From an uncultured Saprospiraceae bacterium (lineage in GTDB: Bacteria > Bacteroidota > Bacteroidia > Chitinophagales > Saprospiraceae): 64,000 bases of DNA. The notes beneath the pieces were generated by a model that searched no databases, was not told the DNA's origin, and saw only the letters and a program-made list of their open reading frames with translations. The stretch is from positions 24,846-88,845 of the forward strand of contig CALLPI010000011.1 in the NCBI GenBank assembly GCA_938015595.1, given 5' to 3'. The position numbers were made by a program, and so were the translations under genes. This document shows positions 9,101 to 18,200 of this stretch, piece after piece (positions within the stretch are counted from its first letter, which is position 1; every line of letters starts with the position of its first letter).

Positions 9101-10321
9101 ATGAAAAACATACTCACCTGGCCCACTGTCATATGTCTTGCTGCATTGCTCCTGGCAAACTGCCATCCTAAAAAAGATAAGAGCACCGAAAATCAAAGCA
9201 GTAGCGCTTCAAGCGCTACCAGCAATGCCAGCCAACCCAAGATGAACTCTCGCTACTGGCGGCTGGTAGGTAGTATTGGCACTTTTCCCATTGTGATGGA
9301 CCTAGTCTTTCGCACCCCGCTCTACGATGATGGCGATTACTATGGTTATCACGGTAGCTACTACTACCAGAGCAAGGAAGACCTCATAGACCTATACGGT
9401 ATGATAGATTCTACAGGGAGTCTCATCCTCACAGAGGTCACGCTCAACGATCTCTCAGCTGCGTTCACTGGCAAGTTGGATATGGCTTCTGGCACCTACA
9501 AAGGTACCTGGAGTAGTGGCGATGGCAAGCGCTCCTACCCCTTTGAGCTCAAAGAAGACTATAGCGACGGCGCCGTGGCTTTCCGCACACAGTCTTTCCA
9601 AGACCACATCCTCCTTTTCCCTAGTAAAAAAGAAACCTCTCCGTCCGCTAATTACAGCATGGTGTGGCTTAGCCCGACAGAAAGTACAACCGACCCAGCT
9701 ACAGCCAGATTCCTCACTGAGGCCATTCGCAAAGGTATGATTGGCGATTCGCTAGCCGCTGTCGTATCTAGTCCTGAAGAAGCTTTCTCGCGCCTGAGCA
9801 AGTCCTTTTTTGCTAGCTACCGCCAGGATATGGACGACATCAGCCCGGACGAAATAGACCCAACCAGCTACATGATGTTTTCTTATGAGGAAAACCACTC
9901 GGTAGAGGTATTCTACAACCGCAACCAACTGCTTACCCTCGGTTTTTGGACGTATTGGTTCGGCGGTGGCGCACATGGCAACTACGCCACTGAACTGCGC
10001 AGCTATGATCTGCAAAACCGCAAAGAACTGCTGCTGGAAGATGTGTTTTTGCCTGGATATGACCAAGAGCTGGCGCCCTATCTGGAAAAAGCAGCCCGTA
10101 GCAAGTTTTCCATTCCCAAAAATGAGCCGCTGGGCAATACGCTCTTCGACAACACCATACCAGCCACCGAAAACTTTGGCCTCACCGGAAGGGGAGTAGT
10201 ATTCAACTATCCACCCTACGAAATTGCAGCCTATGCTATGGGCGAAATCCGACTTTTCGTGCCTTATTCAGACATCAGGCACCTGCTGCAGCCAGCCTTT
10301 ATCGAGCGGTTTGTAAGATGA
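9101..10321 (+). CDS. lipoprotein with C-terminal DUF3298 (RsiV-like) domain
   Basis: 406 residues. The signal peptide ends at ALLLANC with Cys21 as the lipidation site, followed by a Ser-rich linker to about residue 45. A beta-rich middle region (50-165) precedes the C-terminal half, whose FGGGAHGNYATELRSYDLQNRKELLLEDVF motif area and final PYEIAAYAMGEIRLFVPYSDI are typical of DUF3298/PdaC-RsiV domains. Those domains bind muropeptides or lysozyme in Firmicutes; in Bacteroidota the role is unknown. It lies 24 bp behind the Tat-exported isomerase, probably in one transcript. Both products act outside the inner membrane. Confidence 0.82.
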   Translation: MKNILTWPTVICLAALLLANCHPKKDKSTENQSSSASSATSNASQPKMNSRYWRLVGSIGTFPIVMDLVFRTPLYDDGDYYGYHGSYYYQSKEDLIDLYGMIDSTGSLILTEVTLNDLSAAFTGKLDMASGTYKGTWSSGDGKRSYPFELKEDYSDGAVAFRTQSFQDHILLFPSKKETSPSANYSMVWLSPTESTTDPATARFLTEAIRKGMIGDSLAAVVSSPEEAFSRLSKSFFASYRQDMDDISPDEIDPTSYMMFSYEENHSVEVFYNRNQLLTLGFWTYWFGGGAHGNYATELRSYDLQNRKELLLEDVFLPGYDQELAPYLEKAARSKFSIPKNEPLGNTLFDNTIPATENFGLTGRGVVFNYPPYEIAAYAMGEIRLFVPYSDIRHLLQPAFIERFVR

Positions 10322-10356
10322 TCGGTCGCAAGACCTTCTATTGAATTAATGAAAAA

Positions 10357-10387
10357 GGCGCAAACAACCTAAGGCAATGTTTGCGCC
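10357..10387 (-). terminator. rho-independent terminator of the atp operon
   Basis: GGCGCAAACA (10357-10366) pairs perfectly with TGTTTGCGCC (10378-10387) across an 11-nt loop. On the minus strand the stem is followed by five T. It sits 57 bp past the atpG stop. Confidence 0.85.
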
Positions 10388-10443
10388 CTGTGATACTGCA
10401 ATGTTGGTTTATCGTATCGCTTTGTGTTGCACAAGGGATTTGC

Positions 10444-11343
10444 TTATGAGCTTTCCAGAGCAGCAGCGCCACCTACGATTTCGAGAATTTCCTTGGTAAT
10501 GGCTTCTTGGCGGGCCTTGTTGTAGTTGATGCGGAGTTCGCGCAGCAACTCCTCGGCATTTTCGGTGGCTTTGTCCATGGCGGTCATGCGCGCGCCGTGT
10601 TCAGAGGCATGAGTATCCAGCAGGTAGCGCAAGAAGGTGGTTTTTAAAATGGAAGGGATGAGGTAATCTAGCAAGCCTTTCATATCCGGCTCAAAGATAT
10701 AGTCAGCGCGCTTGGCTGATCCACCCTGGCCGGAGGCCTGTATTTTGGCTACCGGCAGCCACTGCTCCACCATGGGAAACTGCGTAGCGGCATTTCGGAA
10801 GTGGCCGAAGGCTACGTACACCTTATCGTAGTTTTTTTGCTGAAAATCATCCATAAGTTGCTGGGCTACCGGCTCTACGTGGTCAAAATCCAGGTGTTGG
10901 AACAAGTCTATATAGTCAGCGATGAGGCGGCAGTCTGCATAGCGCTTGCGGAAGAAGTCATATCCGCGCTTACCAATGCACAGGATGCTCAGTTGGCCAT
11001 TGCGGCGCACCTCGGCCAGGTCTTCCTGGATGACACGTACCGCTCCTTTGATGACGTTAGCGTTGAACGCGCCGCACAGGCCGCGGTTGGATGTGACCAC
11101 CACCATGCAGGCCTTTTGCACAGGGCGCTCCGTGCCGAACACTGTGTCGGCTTCGCCCTCCATGTTGGAGAGAATGTTGCGCAACATGCGATTGAGCTTG
11201 TCAGCGTAAGGGCGCATTTGCACAATGGCTTGCTGAGCCTTGCGAAACTTGGCTGCCGAGACGACTTTCATCGCCTTGGTGATCTGCTGTGTGTTCTGTA
11301 CCGAGCGGATGCGCTCTCGTACCTGTTTTAGACTACCAGACAT
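10444..11343 (-). CDS. atpG: ATP synthase F1 subunit gamma
   Basis: 299 residues from the ATG at 11343; the longer frame starting at 11379 runs into the atpA-atpG spacer and lacks homology. The N-terminal SLKQVRERIRSVQNTQQITKAMKVVSAAKFRKAQ is the conserved coiled-coil shaft helix. SNRGLCGAFN (near 80) and the C-terminal helix with RMTAMDKATENAEEL and NKARQEAITKEI complete the rotor. It is the central stalk that couples proton flow to catalysis in the alpha3beta3 hexamer. It is the last gene of the operon and is followed by a strong terminator. Confidence 0.98.
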   Translation of the reverse strand: MSGSLKQVRERIRSVQNTQQITKAMKVVSAAKFRKAQQAIVQMRPYADKLNRMLRNILSNMEGEADTVFGTERPVQKACMVVVTSNRGLCGAFNANVIKGAVRVIQEDLAEVRRNGQLSILCIGKRGYDFFRKRYADCRLIADYIDLFQHLDFDHVEPVAQQLMDDFQQKNYDKVYVAFGHFRNAATQFPMVEQWLPVAKIQASGQGGSAKRADYIFEPDMKGLLDYLIPSILKTTFLRYLLDTHASEHGARMTAMDKATENAEELLRELRINYNKARQEAITKEILEIVGGAAALESS

Positions 11344-11424
11344 GATTGCTCGCAGTGATTGGGCTTGGGGCCAAGCCATGCGAGAGGCTCTCCCGCACGG
11401 CCTGATCCGGTTGCCACGGGTTAA

Positions 11425-13014
11425 TTACTTCTTGTAGTGCATGGTCAGTTCGTTGGCCAGTGCTTCCACCTGCTTGAGGTCGGCATCTTCGAGCTTGCCT
11501 TTGCGGAAGTTCTCCAAAATGTCACCATGACGGCGCTCCATTTCCGTAAGGAATACGTGCTCGAACTCCTTGATTTTGTCTACTGGCACAATGCGCAGCA
11601 AGCCTTTGGTACCCAGGTAGATGATGGCTACCTGCTTTTCTACCGGCACTGGCGAGTACTGCGGCTGCTTGAGCACCTCCACCAAGCGCTTGCCTTTTTC
11701 GAGTACTGCCACAGTAGCAGGGTCGAGGTCGGAGCCAAATTTAGAGAAGGCCTCGAGTTCGCGGTACTGGGCCATATCCAGTTTGAGGGTGCCGGCCACT
11801 TTCTTCATGGACTTGATCTGGGCGTTGCCCCCCACGCGCGACACGGAGATGCCTACGTTGATGGCAGGGCGCACACCGGCGTTGAACAAGCCTGCTTCGA
11901 GAAAGATTTGCCCGTCGGTAATGGAAATAACGTTCGTGGGAATATAAGCCGACACGTCGCCGGCTTGGGTTTCGATGATAGGTAGCGCAGTGAGCGATCC
12001 GCCACCTTTGACGATGCCGGCCTTCTTGAGGCTTTCAGGCAGGTCGTTCATGTTGCGGGCTATGTCGTCGTTGTTGATAATCTTGGCGGCACGCTCCAGC
12101 AGGCGGGAGTGCAGGTAAAACACATCGCCAGGGTATGCCTCGCGGCCAGGCGGGCGGCGCAATAGCAGCGATACCTCGCGGTAAGCTACGGCTTGCTTGG
12201 AGAGGTCATCGTAGATGATGAGTGCCGGGCGGCCTGTGTCGCGGAAGAACTCACCAATGGCAGCGCCTGCAAAAGGTGCATAGAACTTAAGCGGTGCTGG
12301 GTCGGCAGCCGAAGCAGATACGATCACCGTGTAGGCCATGGCGCCGTGCTCTTCAAGTGTCTTAGCTACGTTGGCTACAGTAGAAGCCTTCTGGCCGGAG
12401 GCCACGTAGATGCAGTACACTGGCTCGCCGCGCTCGTAAAACTCCTTCTGGTTGATGATGGTGTCAATGGCGATAGCGGTTTTGCCGGTTTGGCGGTCAC
12501 CGATGATGAGTTCGCGCTGGCCCCGGCCAATGGGGATCATGGCATCAATAGCCTTGATGCCGGTTTGCAGGGGCTCATTTACGGGCTGGCGATAGATCAC
12601 ACCAGGAGCTTTGCGCTCTAGCGGCATCTCGTACAGCGTGCCAGTGATGGCGCCTTTGCCGTCAATAGGCTGCCCCAGCGGGTTGACTACGCGACCTACA
12701 AACCCGTCGCCTACTTTGATAGAGGCAATGCGGCCGGTACGATGTACGCGCGAGCCTTCCTTAATACCTGTACTGGCGCCCATTAATACCACACCCACAT
12801 TGTCTTCTTCGAGGTTGAGCACGATGGCTTCTACACCAGTTTCTTCAAAAACGACCAACTCGCCAGCCTGGGCATTGTTGAGGCCATAGACGCGGGCGAT
12901 ACCGTCGCCTACTTGGAGCACTGTGCCGTACTCTTCCAGTTCGCTGGCTGTGCTGAAGCCGGAGAGTTGCTGCTTCAGTATTGCGGATATTTCATCGGGT
13001 TTGACATCCACCAT
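11425..13014 (-). CDS. atpA: ATP synthase F1 subunit alpha
   Basis: 529 residues from the ATG at 13014 (MVDVKPDEI); the longer frame to 13110 overlaps atpH and was rejected. Walker A is GDRQTGKT (near 174-181) and Walker B lies in the [11 protein letters not shown] stretch. The arginine-finger region around [11 protein letters not shown] (near 370) is present. It forms the non-catalytic nucleotide sites of F1. It is followed by an 81-bp gap to atpG. No beta or epsilon gene is adjacent, as in many Bacteroidota where atpD-atpC sits elsewhere. Confidence 0.98.
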   Translation of the reverse strand: MVDVKPDEISAILKQQLSGFSTASELEEYGTVLQVGDGIARVYGLNNAQAGELVVFEETGVEAIVLNLEEDNVGVVLMGASTGIKEGSRVHRTGRIASIKVGDGFVGRVVNPLGQPIDGKGAITGTLYEMPLERKAPGVIYRQPVNEPLQTGIKAIDAMIPIGRGQRELIIGDRQTGKTAIAIDTIINQKEFYERGEPVYCIYVASGQKASTVANVAKTLEEHGAMAYTVIVSASAADPAPLKFYAPFAGAAIGEFFRDTGRPALIIYDDLSKQAVAYREVSLLLRRPPGREAYPGDVFYLHSRLLERAAKIINNDDIARNMNDLPESLKKAGIVKGGGSLTALPIIETQAGDVSAYIPTNVISITDGQIFLEAGLFNAGVRPAINVGISVSRVGGNAQIKSMKKVAGTLKLDMAQYRELEAFSKFGSDLDPATVAVLEKGKRLVEVLKQPQYSPVPVEKQVAIIYLGTKGLLRIVPVDKIKEFEHVFLTEMERRHGDILENFRKGKLEDADLKQVEALANELTMHYKK

Positions 13015-13051
13015 GGTATGTTGTATTTTGAGAATGGACGAAAAAAGAAAA

Positions 13052-13621
13052 TTATCGGGACAAAATTTGAGACACGTAAGGGTTGTATGCAAACTCTCGC
13101 CGGAGGGCATCCAACTTGTGGGCTAAACTGGCATCATACACCAAGTCATCTACTTCGAGAATAAACCCGCCAATCATGTCGGGGTCCACCTTGGTGTGAA
13201 ACTCAATTTGCTCACTGGTAATGCCTCCTGATTTGAGTTTGGCTTCCAATTGCTTGATAACTTGCTCACTCAGAGGCGCTGCCGTGGTAAGCTTCACCGT
13301 AGAGATACCTTTGAATTTTTTGTAAAGAGCAATAAACTCGCTTGCTATTTCGGCCAAGTACTTCTCGCGCCCTTTTTGGAAGAGAATGCGCAAGAAGGCC
13401 ATAGTGAGCGGGTCGTACTTGCCCTTGAGTATTTTGTCGGCCAGTTCGGCTTTGCGCTGATGTGGAATGACAGGACTTTTGACGAAAAGAGCAAAGTCGC
13501 GGTCTTGTATCAGCTCGCGGAAGGACTTCACATCTTCCATTACGCGTTCGAGCTTATTCTGCTCGATGGCCAGGTCGTGCAGTGACTTGGCATATCGAAC
13601 GGCAATCCTGTATGCTGACAT
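13052..13621 (-). CDS. atpH: ATP synthase F1 subunit delta
   Basis: 189 residues. [17 protein letters not shown] at the N-terminus and the C-terminal [25 protein letters not shown] (written here as its key motif region, near 145-170) are the OSCP/delta hallmarks. It joins the peripheral stalk (subunit b) to the top of F1. It lies between atpF and atpA with short spacers (about 45 and 37 bp). Confidence 0.97.
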   Translation of the reverse strand: MSAYRIAVRYAKSLHDLAIEQNKLERVMEDVKSFRELIQDRDFALFVKSPVIPHQRKAELADKILKGKYDPLTMAFLRILFQKGREKYLAEIASEFIALYKKFKGISTVKLTTAAPLSEQVIKQLEAKLKSGGITSEQIEFHTKVDPDMIGGFILEVDDLVYDASLAHKLDALRREFAYNPYVSQILSR

Positions 13622-13666
13622 AGTTCGCGTTTATCGAGGTGAGCGCGGCTGTACCGTACCAGCGCC

Positions 13667-14200
13667 TTAATTTAATTTCATTTCGTCCATGAGGCGGGCC
13701 ACCAGTTGTTCTTGCTCAACATTGCCTTTGAGTTGGGTGCGCAACAGGCGTTCGGTCAGGTCAATGGCCATATTGCCCACTTGGTTTTTTACGTCCACGA
13801 TAGCGGCCATTTTCTGGTTTTCAATCAGTTCTTTGGCCTCTTCCACTATCTTACGGGCTTCAGCTTTGGCCTTGACTTTGGCTTCGTTGATAATGGCCTC
13901 TTTGGTTTCTGCTGCTTCGCGCAGGATGCGGGCACGCTCCTCTTGGGCTAGTTTTAGCAGCGCTTCGTTGTCGGCTTTGAGCTTGGCCATTTCTTCGCGG
14001 GTGCGCTTGGCTTCGTCAAGTGAAGACTGGATGTCTTCCTCGCGCTTGCGCAGTGCCTGCTGAATGGGGCGGAAGGCTACACGCCCCAGGAAGAAATACA
14101 AGAATATAAAAATAAGGGCCGACCAAAAGATGCTGCCCGGATCGGGTTTGATGACAGAGAATTCAGCTAAGAAAAGAGGTGAAAACATGGCTATTTTCAA
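13667..14200 (-). CDS. atpF: ATP synthase Fo subunit b
   Basis: 177 residues from the ATG at 14200; a second ATG at 14188 (MFSPLFLAEF) is an equally possible start. One membrane helix (about 20-40, PGSIFWSALIFIFLYFFLG) is followed by a long charged coiled coil (45-150) and a C-terminal amphipathic part (AIDLTERLLRTQL). This is the peripheral-stalk stator. A single b gene is present, so the stalk is a b2 homodimer. Confidence 0.96.
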   Translation of the reverse strand: MKIAMFSPLFLAEFSVIKPDPGSIFWSALIFIFLYFFLGRVAFRPIQQALRKREEDIQSSLDEAKRTREEMAKLKADNEALLKLAQEERARILREAAETKEAIINEAKVKAKAEARKIVEEAKELIENQKMAAIVDVKNQVGNMAIDLTERLLRTQLKGNVEQEQLVARLMDEMKLN

Positions 14201-14279
14201 TTATCGAGGTGTGTTGAAATTGAGGCCGGAAGCAAGAGCCAACCGCTTTGCCGCCGGCCATTTTTTGGGTGTGATGCGT

Positions 14280-14501
<222 letters not shown>

Positions 14502-14538
14502 TTATTTATTGTTGGTTTTCAATATAATTTCAATTGTT

Positions 14539-15777
14539 TTAGTGTGCTTCTTCGTGCTCGTGATGGTGGCCTTCATCCACTGCCGCACCAATGTACGAGG
14601 CGGTCAGGATAGAGAAGATGAAAGCCTGCAGGAAAGCCACCAGCAGTTCAATCAGGTTCATAAAAGCGGTAAACAGGCCGCCGATAACTGCACCTAGCGC
14701 AGCGCCGCCTACGTTTGTACCATTCTTGCCAAACAAGAAGATAAGCCCGATCAGGCTGAGGATGATGATGTGGCCGGCAGTGATATTGGCAAACAAACGT
14801 ATCATCAGGGAAAAGGGCTTGATAAACACGCCCAGTATCTCTACCGGAGTGAGAATGACCTTTACCCAGGCCGGTATGCCCGGCATCCAGAAGATATGCT
14901 GCCAGTAGTGCTTATTGCCGTTGATATTGGTTACAATAAATGCCATGAGCGCCAATACTAGCGTCACAGAGAGGTTGCCGGTGATGTTGGCGCCGCCGGG
15001 GAAGAAGGGAATCAGGCCTAGCAGATTGCAAAACAAGATGAAGAAAAACAGGGTCATAATGAAGGGCTGGAAGCGCTCGTAGTGCTTTTCGCCAATCATG
15101 GGGCGTGTTACTTCATCGCGAATGAACATGAAGATCGGCTCTATCAAACTTTGTATGCCCCTGGGCGCCTTTCCGTCGTTTTCCTTGTAGCCGCGCGCCA
15201 CTGCCGTAAACACCAGGATGAGCAATAGTGCTACTAACATGATGGAGGCTACGTTTTTGGTGATGGAGAAGTCGTAAAATGAGGTGATGCCGCCGCCGAG
15301 GATGCCACCATCAAGGGTGCTGGGCTTGTCCAGTGGGTATTCCTTGCCCTGGTACAGCGCGAAATATTCTTCTTTCTTTTCTTTTTTGCCATTCTTTTCT
15401 ACCTCCACTTCTTTGGAAATGATGCCATCAATGTGCACTTCACCCATGGGGAAGTCTTCAGAGCGGATGCGATTGACGCGGCCGTGGTTGAGCACATAGC
15501 GATCTACTGCCTGATGGCCATGCTTGAATTTTCCGGAGGAGAGTATAGTCCAGCCGTGCCCGGGCGCATACAGAAAACAGGGCAACGGAATGTGCACGCC
15601 TTTCCAGACGTGAAACTCATTGGCGTCGGCAATATGGTGCATGACCGTGCTGACGGCATCGTACTCCTCGGGCTGATGATGGTCGTGCTCGGAGCCGTGT
15701 TCGTGACTTGCCCAGGCAGGGAGCGCCAAGCCGAGCACTATAGTGATAAACAGATGAATAAAGTGCTTGTATATCAT
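14539..15777 (-). CDS. atpB: ATP synthase Fo subunit a
   Basis: 412 residues, longer than the usual 240-290. A signal-like helix (1-23) and a His-rich periplasmic domain (to about residue 170) precede the membrane domain, an extension common in Bacteroidota. The essential stator Arg is in SLMIRLFANITAGH (near 320). The closing helices read MNLIELLVAFLQAFIFSILTA, and the protein ends in a His/Glu-rich tail. It forms the two proton half-channels against the c ring. It is the first gene of the operon. Confidence 0.97.
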   Translation of the reverse strand: MIYKHFIHLFITIVLGLALPAWASHEHGSEHDHHQPEEYDAVSTVMHHIADANEFHVWKGVHIPLPCFLYAPGHGWTILSSGKFKHGHQAVDRYVLNHGRVNRIRSEDFPMGEVHIDGIISKEVEVEKNGKKEKKEEYFALYQGKEYPLDKPSTLDGGILGGGITSFYDFSITKNVASIMLVALLLILVFTAVARGYKENDGKAPRGIQSLIEPIFMFIRDEVTRPMIGEKHYERFQPFIMTLFFFILFCNLLGLIPFFPGGANITGNLSVTLVLALMAFIVTNINGNKHYWQHIFWMPGIPAWVKVILTPVEILGVFIKPFSLMIRLFANITAGHIIILSLIGLIFLFGKNGTNVGGAALGAVIGGLFTAFMNLIELLVAFLQAFIFSILTASYIGAAVDEGHHHEHEEAH

Positions 15778-15820
15778 TGCGGTGCGCGCTTCTTCAGGTT
15801 ACCTTTTCCAAAAACCGGCG

Positions 15821-15849
15821 CAAAGGTAGCAACTTTGGATAGAAAACAA
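15821..15849 (-). promoter_or_regulatory. promoter of the atpBEFHAG operon
   Basis: On the minus strand TTG (15849-15847), an 18-nt spacer and TACCTTTG (15828-15821) give a full match to the Bacteroidota -33/-7 pattern. It lies 44 bp upstream of the atpB ATG. Confidence 0.75.
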
Positions 15850-15904
15850 GCGCCAAATAAAATTTTTTCTCCCGAAATACGCGCAGGCTTTGCATCCCGA
15901 AGCA

Positions 15905-16753
15905 CTACTGCGTTTTTACAAAATAGGCCACAAAGTAACGGCCTTGAGCATCCAGCCCCACTGCGCGATACATGCCAGGGGCAAGCCTCTGTACATCCAG
16001 TTCTACTCTGCCTTCCAGCCTACTCGCAGGTACGCGATGCACCTTGCCTTACGCATCAAACACCTGGGGCGGCACTGCACAGACGGAGCTACCTGGATGA
16101 ACAAGCACTGCGAAACCGGATTGGGATAATACACCGGAGTGAATGCCGCAGGCTCAACTACCGCAGAGGCCGGGTTGCAATACGCCTGAAAGAGAAAAAG
16201 TACGGTATCGCTGCCGTGCAACAAATCTACCAGTGCCTAATCCAACCCCCTCAAAACCTGAGTTGGGCCAGTATTGTACGCTTGCAGCGTCAGTGGGGTG
16301 TAGAATCACCTGTGCATGGCCATGTTGAGCATCTTGTAGCAACCTTGGCGCCCACCAGCCGCTCAGTACAGTCAGGAGGACAGAGTAGCGGCACTCCACT
16401 TCATGAGCAAACACGCGATCCAGCGCCAAAGGGCAAGCGACGTCAAAAACGTAAATCCCAGTTTGACAAGTAATCTGTGTGGCTCTAGCGCATTGCACAC
16501 CACCGTGCCCCGACCAGCAAACCACGAGGGCGCCAGATATTGCAGTGCATTAGGCTCCACAAAATCACCCAGCAGAATGCTGTGGCCTTGGTTGGCTCGA
16601 TTCACAATGACCGGAGGATTCTAAGTAGGGTAGCCCAGCCCATTAATATTATACGGTGTTGCTACAAGTAATGGGTATAACCTCGGTGAAAGTCTGCGCC
16701 CAAAGGCTGAAACTAGCCAACGCGATCAGTAGCGCAGACAGGAGGTGTGTCAT
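15905..16753 (-). pseudogene. decayed gene for a T9SS-secreted protein
   Basis: The remnant covers about 283 codons. An ATG at 16753 starts MTHLLSALLIALASFSLWAQ, a clear Sec signal peptide, but the frame stops within 35 codons. Further pieces in other frames run leftward: the YNINGLGYP piece, a NRANQGHSILLGDF piece, a YTPLTLQAYNTGPTQVL piece, and VYYPNPVSQCLFIQV near 16130. The end is RVELDVQRLAPGMYRAVGLD with closing YFVAYFVKTQ and a TAG at 15905. YPNP...LFI and LxPGMY...FVK are the hallmarks of a T9SS type A sorting domain. At least three frameshifts and three in-frame stops separate the pieces. The middle of the protein is not recognised. Confidence 0.75.
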
Positions 16754-16829
16754 CGGTTTCCGAATTTCCGGTGATTTTGGGTTATATTGTACAAATTTAG
16801 TCAAAGACCTCCGAATGGGCAAGATTCCC

Positions 16830-16837
16830 TACCTTTA
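16830..16837 (+). promoter_or_regulatory. -7-like element (TACCTTTA) before fabG
   Basis: TACCTTTA differs from TAnnTTTG in one base and ends 23 bp before the ATG. No convincing -33 TTG was found. Confidence 0.4.
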
Positions 16838-16860
16838 CCTGCCAAAATAAATAGAAAATC

Positions 16861-17607
16861 ATGAAATTACTGGAAGGAAAAGTAGCCTTGATCACTGGAG
16901 GTTCGCGCGGCATAGGAGCAGCCATTGCGCTGCGCTTTGCTCAGCAGGGTGCTGATGTGGCCTTTACGTATCACAGTTCAGAAGAAAAAGCTAAAGCCGT
17001 GGAGGCTGAGTTGGCTGCTCAGGGCATCAAGGCCAAGGCATATCGCTCAGATGCTGCCTCGTATGCTGCAGCAGAGGCATTGATCAACGTAGTGCTGGAA
17101 GACTTTGGCCGTCTGGACGTGCTGGTCAACAACGCTGGCATCACCCAGGATACACTCATGCTACGCATGACTGAAGAGCAGTGGGACCGCGTCATCGAAA
17201 CCAACCTCAAGTCGGTATTCAATCTCACTAAGTATGCCCTGCGCCCTATGATGAAAAATAAAGGTGGCGCCATCATCAACATGAGTTCAGTGGTGGGCAT
17301 CACGGGCAATGCCGGGCAGGCCAACTATGCTGCTTCCAAAGCCGGTATTTTCGGCTTTACTAAATCTATTGCTAAAGAGATGGGCTCGCGCAACATTCGC
17401 TGCAACGCCGTGGCACCCGGCTTCATCGAAACCGATATGACGCACGTGCTGGACGAAAAAACCAAGGAAGCCTACTTGCAGGCCATCCCGCTCAAGCGCC
17501 TGGGCCGAGCCGAAGAAGTCGCCGACTTATGCGTGTTTCTTGGCTCTGAATTAGCCACTTACATCTCCGGGCAAGTCATCAGTGTGTGCGGCGGCATGAC
17601 AACCTGA
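16861..17607 (+). CDS. fabG: 3-oxoacyl-ACP reductase FabG
   Basis: 248 residues of classical short-chain dehydrogenase. TGGSRGIG (12-19) binds NADP(H), NNAG lies near 90, the catalytic Ser is in MSSVVG (near 143), and YAASK (Tyr near 156, Lys 160) completes the active site. The N-terminal GKVALITG and C-terminal GQVISVCGGM match FabG. It reduces beta-ketoacyl-ACP in fatty-acid synthesis. No other fab gene is next to it. The degraded T9SS gene lies divergently upstream. Confidence 0.93.
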   Translation: MKLLEGKVALITGGSRGIGAAIALRFAQQGADVAFTYHSSEEKAKAVEAELAAQGIKAKAYRSDAASYAAAEALINVVLEDFGRLDVLVNNAGITQDTLMLRMTEEQWDRVIETNLKSVFNLTKYALRPMMKNKGGAIINMSSVVGITGNAGQANYAASKAGIFGFTKSIAKEMGSRNIRCNAVAPGFIETDMTHVLDEKTKEAYLQAIPLKRLGRAEEVADLCVFLGSELATYISGQVISVCGGMTT

Positions 17608-17673
17608 CCCAGGAGTGACAAATCTGTTGGCCTAGGCTGACGAAGATCAGTTGTGCACTGCTCGTTTCGCCCG

Positions 17674-17681
17674 TATATTTA
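17674..17681 (+). promoter_or_regulatory. -7-like element (TATATTTA) for the thioredoxin-like gene
   Basis: TATATTTA has a TTG 20 bp upstream (17651-17653), which fits the -33/-7 spacing. It lies 53 bp before the GTG start. Confidence 0.45.
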
Positions 17682-17734
17682 GCCTCGAAATTGCTTCGCT
17701 TTGAAGAATTACGAGAGACTAAAGCGTTTTAACT

Positions 17735-18004
17735 GTGCATTCCATCAAGCTACTCGGCATGGGCGACGCCCGTTATCGGTGTATCAAGAGCAACCTGCTG
17801 GAGGCCATCAAGCACTTAGGCTGGGCAGAAGCTGTGGATGAAATCAGCAACCTGAATACCATTCTCCACTACAAGGTGAACTCTGTACCTGCCATCCTGG
17901 TGGATGAGCATGTGGTTTTTGAATGCGGGGAGGTGCCTTCGGTCGAGCAACTGGAAACCCTTCTGCTACAAGCGCAAAGTGAAGCGCCGGCTGCACCTGT
18001 ATAA
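17735..18004 (+). CDS. thioredoxin-fold protein with incomplete CxxC
   Basis: 89 residues from a GTG start; no in-frame ATG precedes the fold. The layout IKLLGMG..., a helix, ...NSVPAILVDEHVVFECGEVPSVEQL matches the short thioredoxin_3/MTH895 redox family, including the cis-Pro in VPAILVD (near 55). The motif after the first strand is DARYRC in place of CxxC, so only one Cys is left and a normal dithiol reaction is unlikely. It could bind thiols, work by a monothiol route, or be structural. It stands alone between fabG and a hairpin. Confidence 0.7.
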   Translation: MHSIKLLGMGDARYRCIKSNLLEAIKHLGWAEAVDEISNLNTILHYKVNSVPAILVDEHVVFECGEVPSVEQLETLLLQAQSEAPAAPV

Positions 18005-18007
18005 AAA

Positions 18008-18037
18008 AGGCGTTCCCAGAGAAAACAGGGAACGCCT
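18008..18037. terminator. 10-bp hairpin with A-run, probable terminator
   Basis: AGGCGTTCCC and GGGAACGCCT pair perfectly across a 10-nt loop, 3 bp after the stop of the thioredoxin-like gene. The T-run (six) is on the minus strand, so as an intrinsic terminator it would best stop leftward transcripts. On the plus strand it lacks U's. Confidence 0.5.
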
Positions 18038-18132
18038 GTATAAACTATAAACAAACAAAAAACATTAGCCAATAAAACCACCCTGTAACAGTAGGCAGGT
18101 TTTTTTGTTCTGACTCTACCTTATTTTTCACA

Positions 18133-18150
18133 AAACGAACGTTCATTAGC
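18133..18150 (+). promoter_or_regulatory. operator-like site, putatively for the TetR regulator (copy 1)
   Basis: AAACGAACGTTCATTAGC, with GAACGTTC self-complementary at its centre, lies 21 bp upstream of the -7 element of the enoyl-CoA hydratase gene. It matches the site in the paaE promoter (54097-54114) at 16 of 18 bases. Confidence 0.6.
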
Positions 18151-18171
18151 CTACTATTACCTGCTTCGCTT

Positions 18172-18179
18172 TATCTTTG
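18172..18179 (+). promoter_or_regulatory. -7 promoter element (TATCTTTG)
   Basis: Exact TAnnTTTG match 21 bp before the ATG at 18201. It shows that the upstream TTG start at 18177 cannot be used from this promoter. Confidence 0.6.
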
Positions 18180-18200
18180 AGCCCCAAACGCGAAGCAACC

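Noticed and set aside
11437..11985. Long antisense frames within the atp genes
   Set aside because: Typical shadows of high-GC third positions in atpA and its neighbours.
15433..16473. 346-codon open frame on the plus strand across the atpB 5' end and the T9SS pseudogene
   Set aside because: It is antisense to atpB at its start and to the decayed gene at its end. Its composition is not protein-like and it has no promoter.
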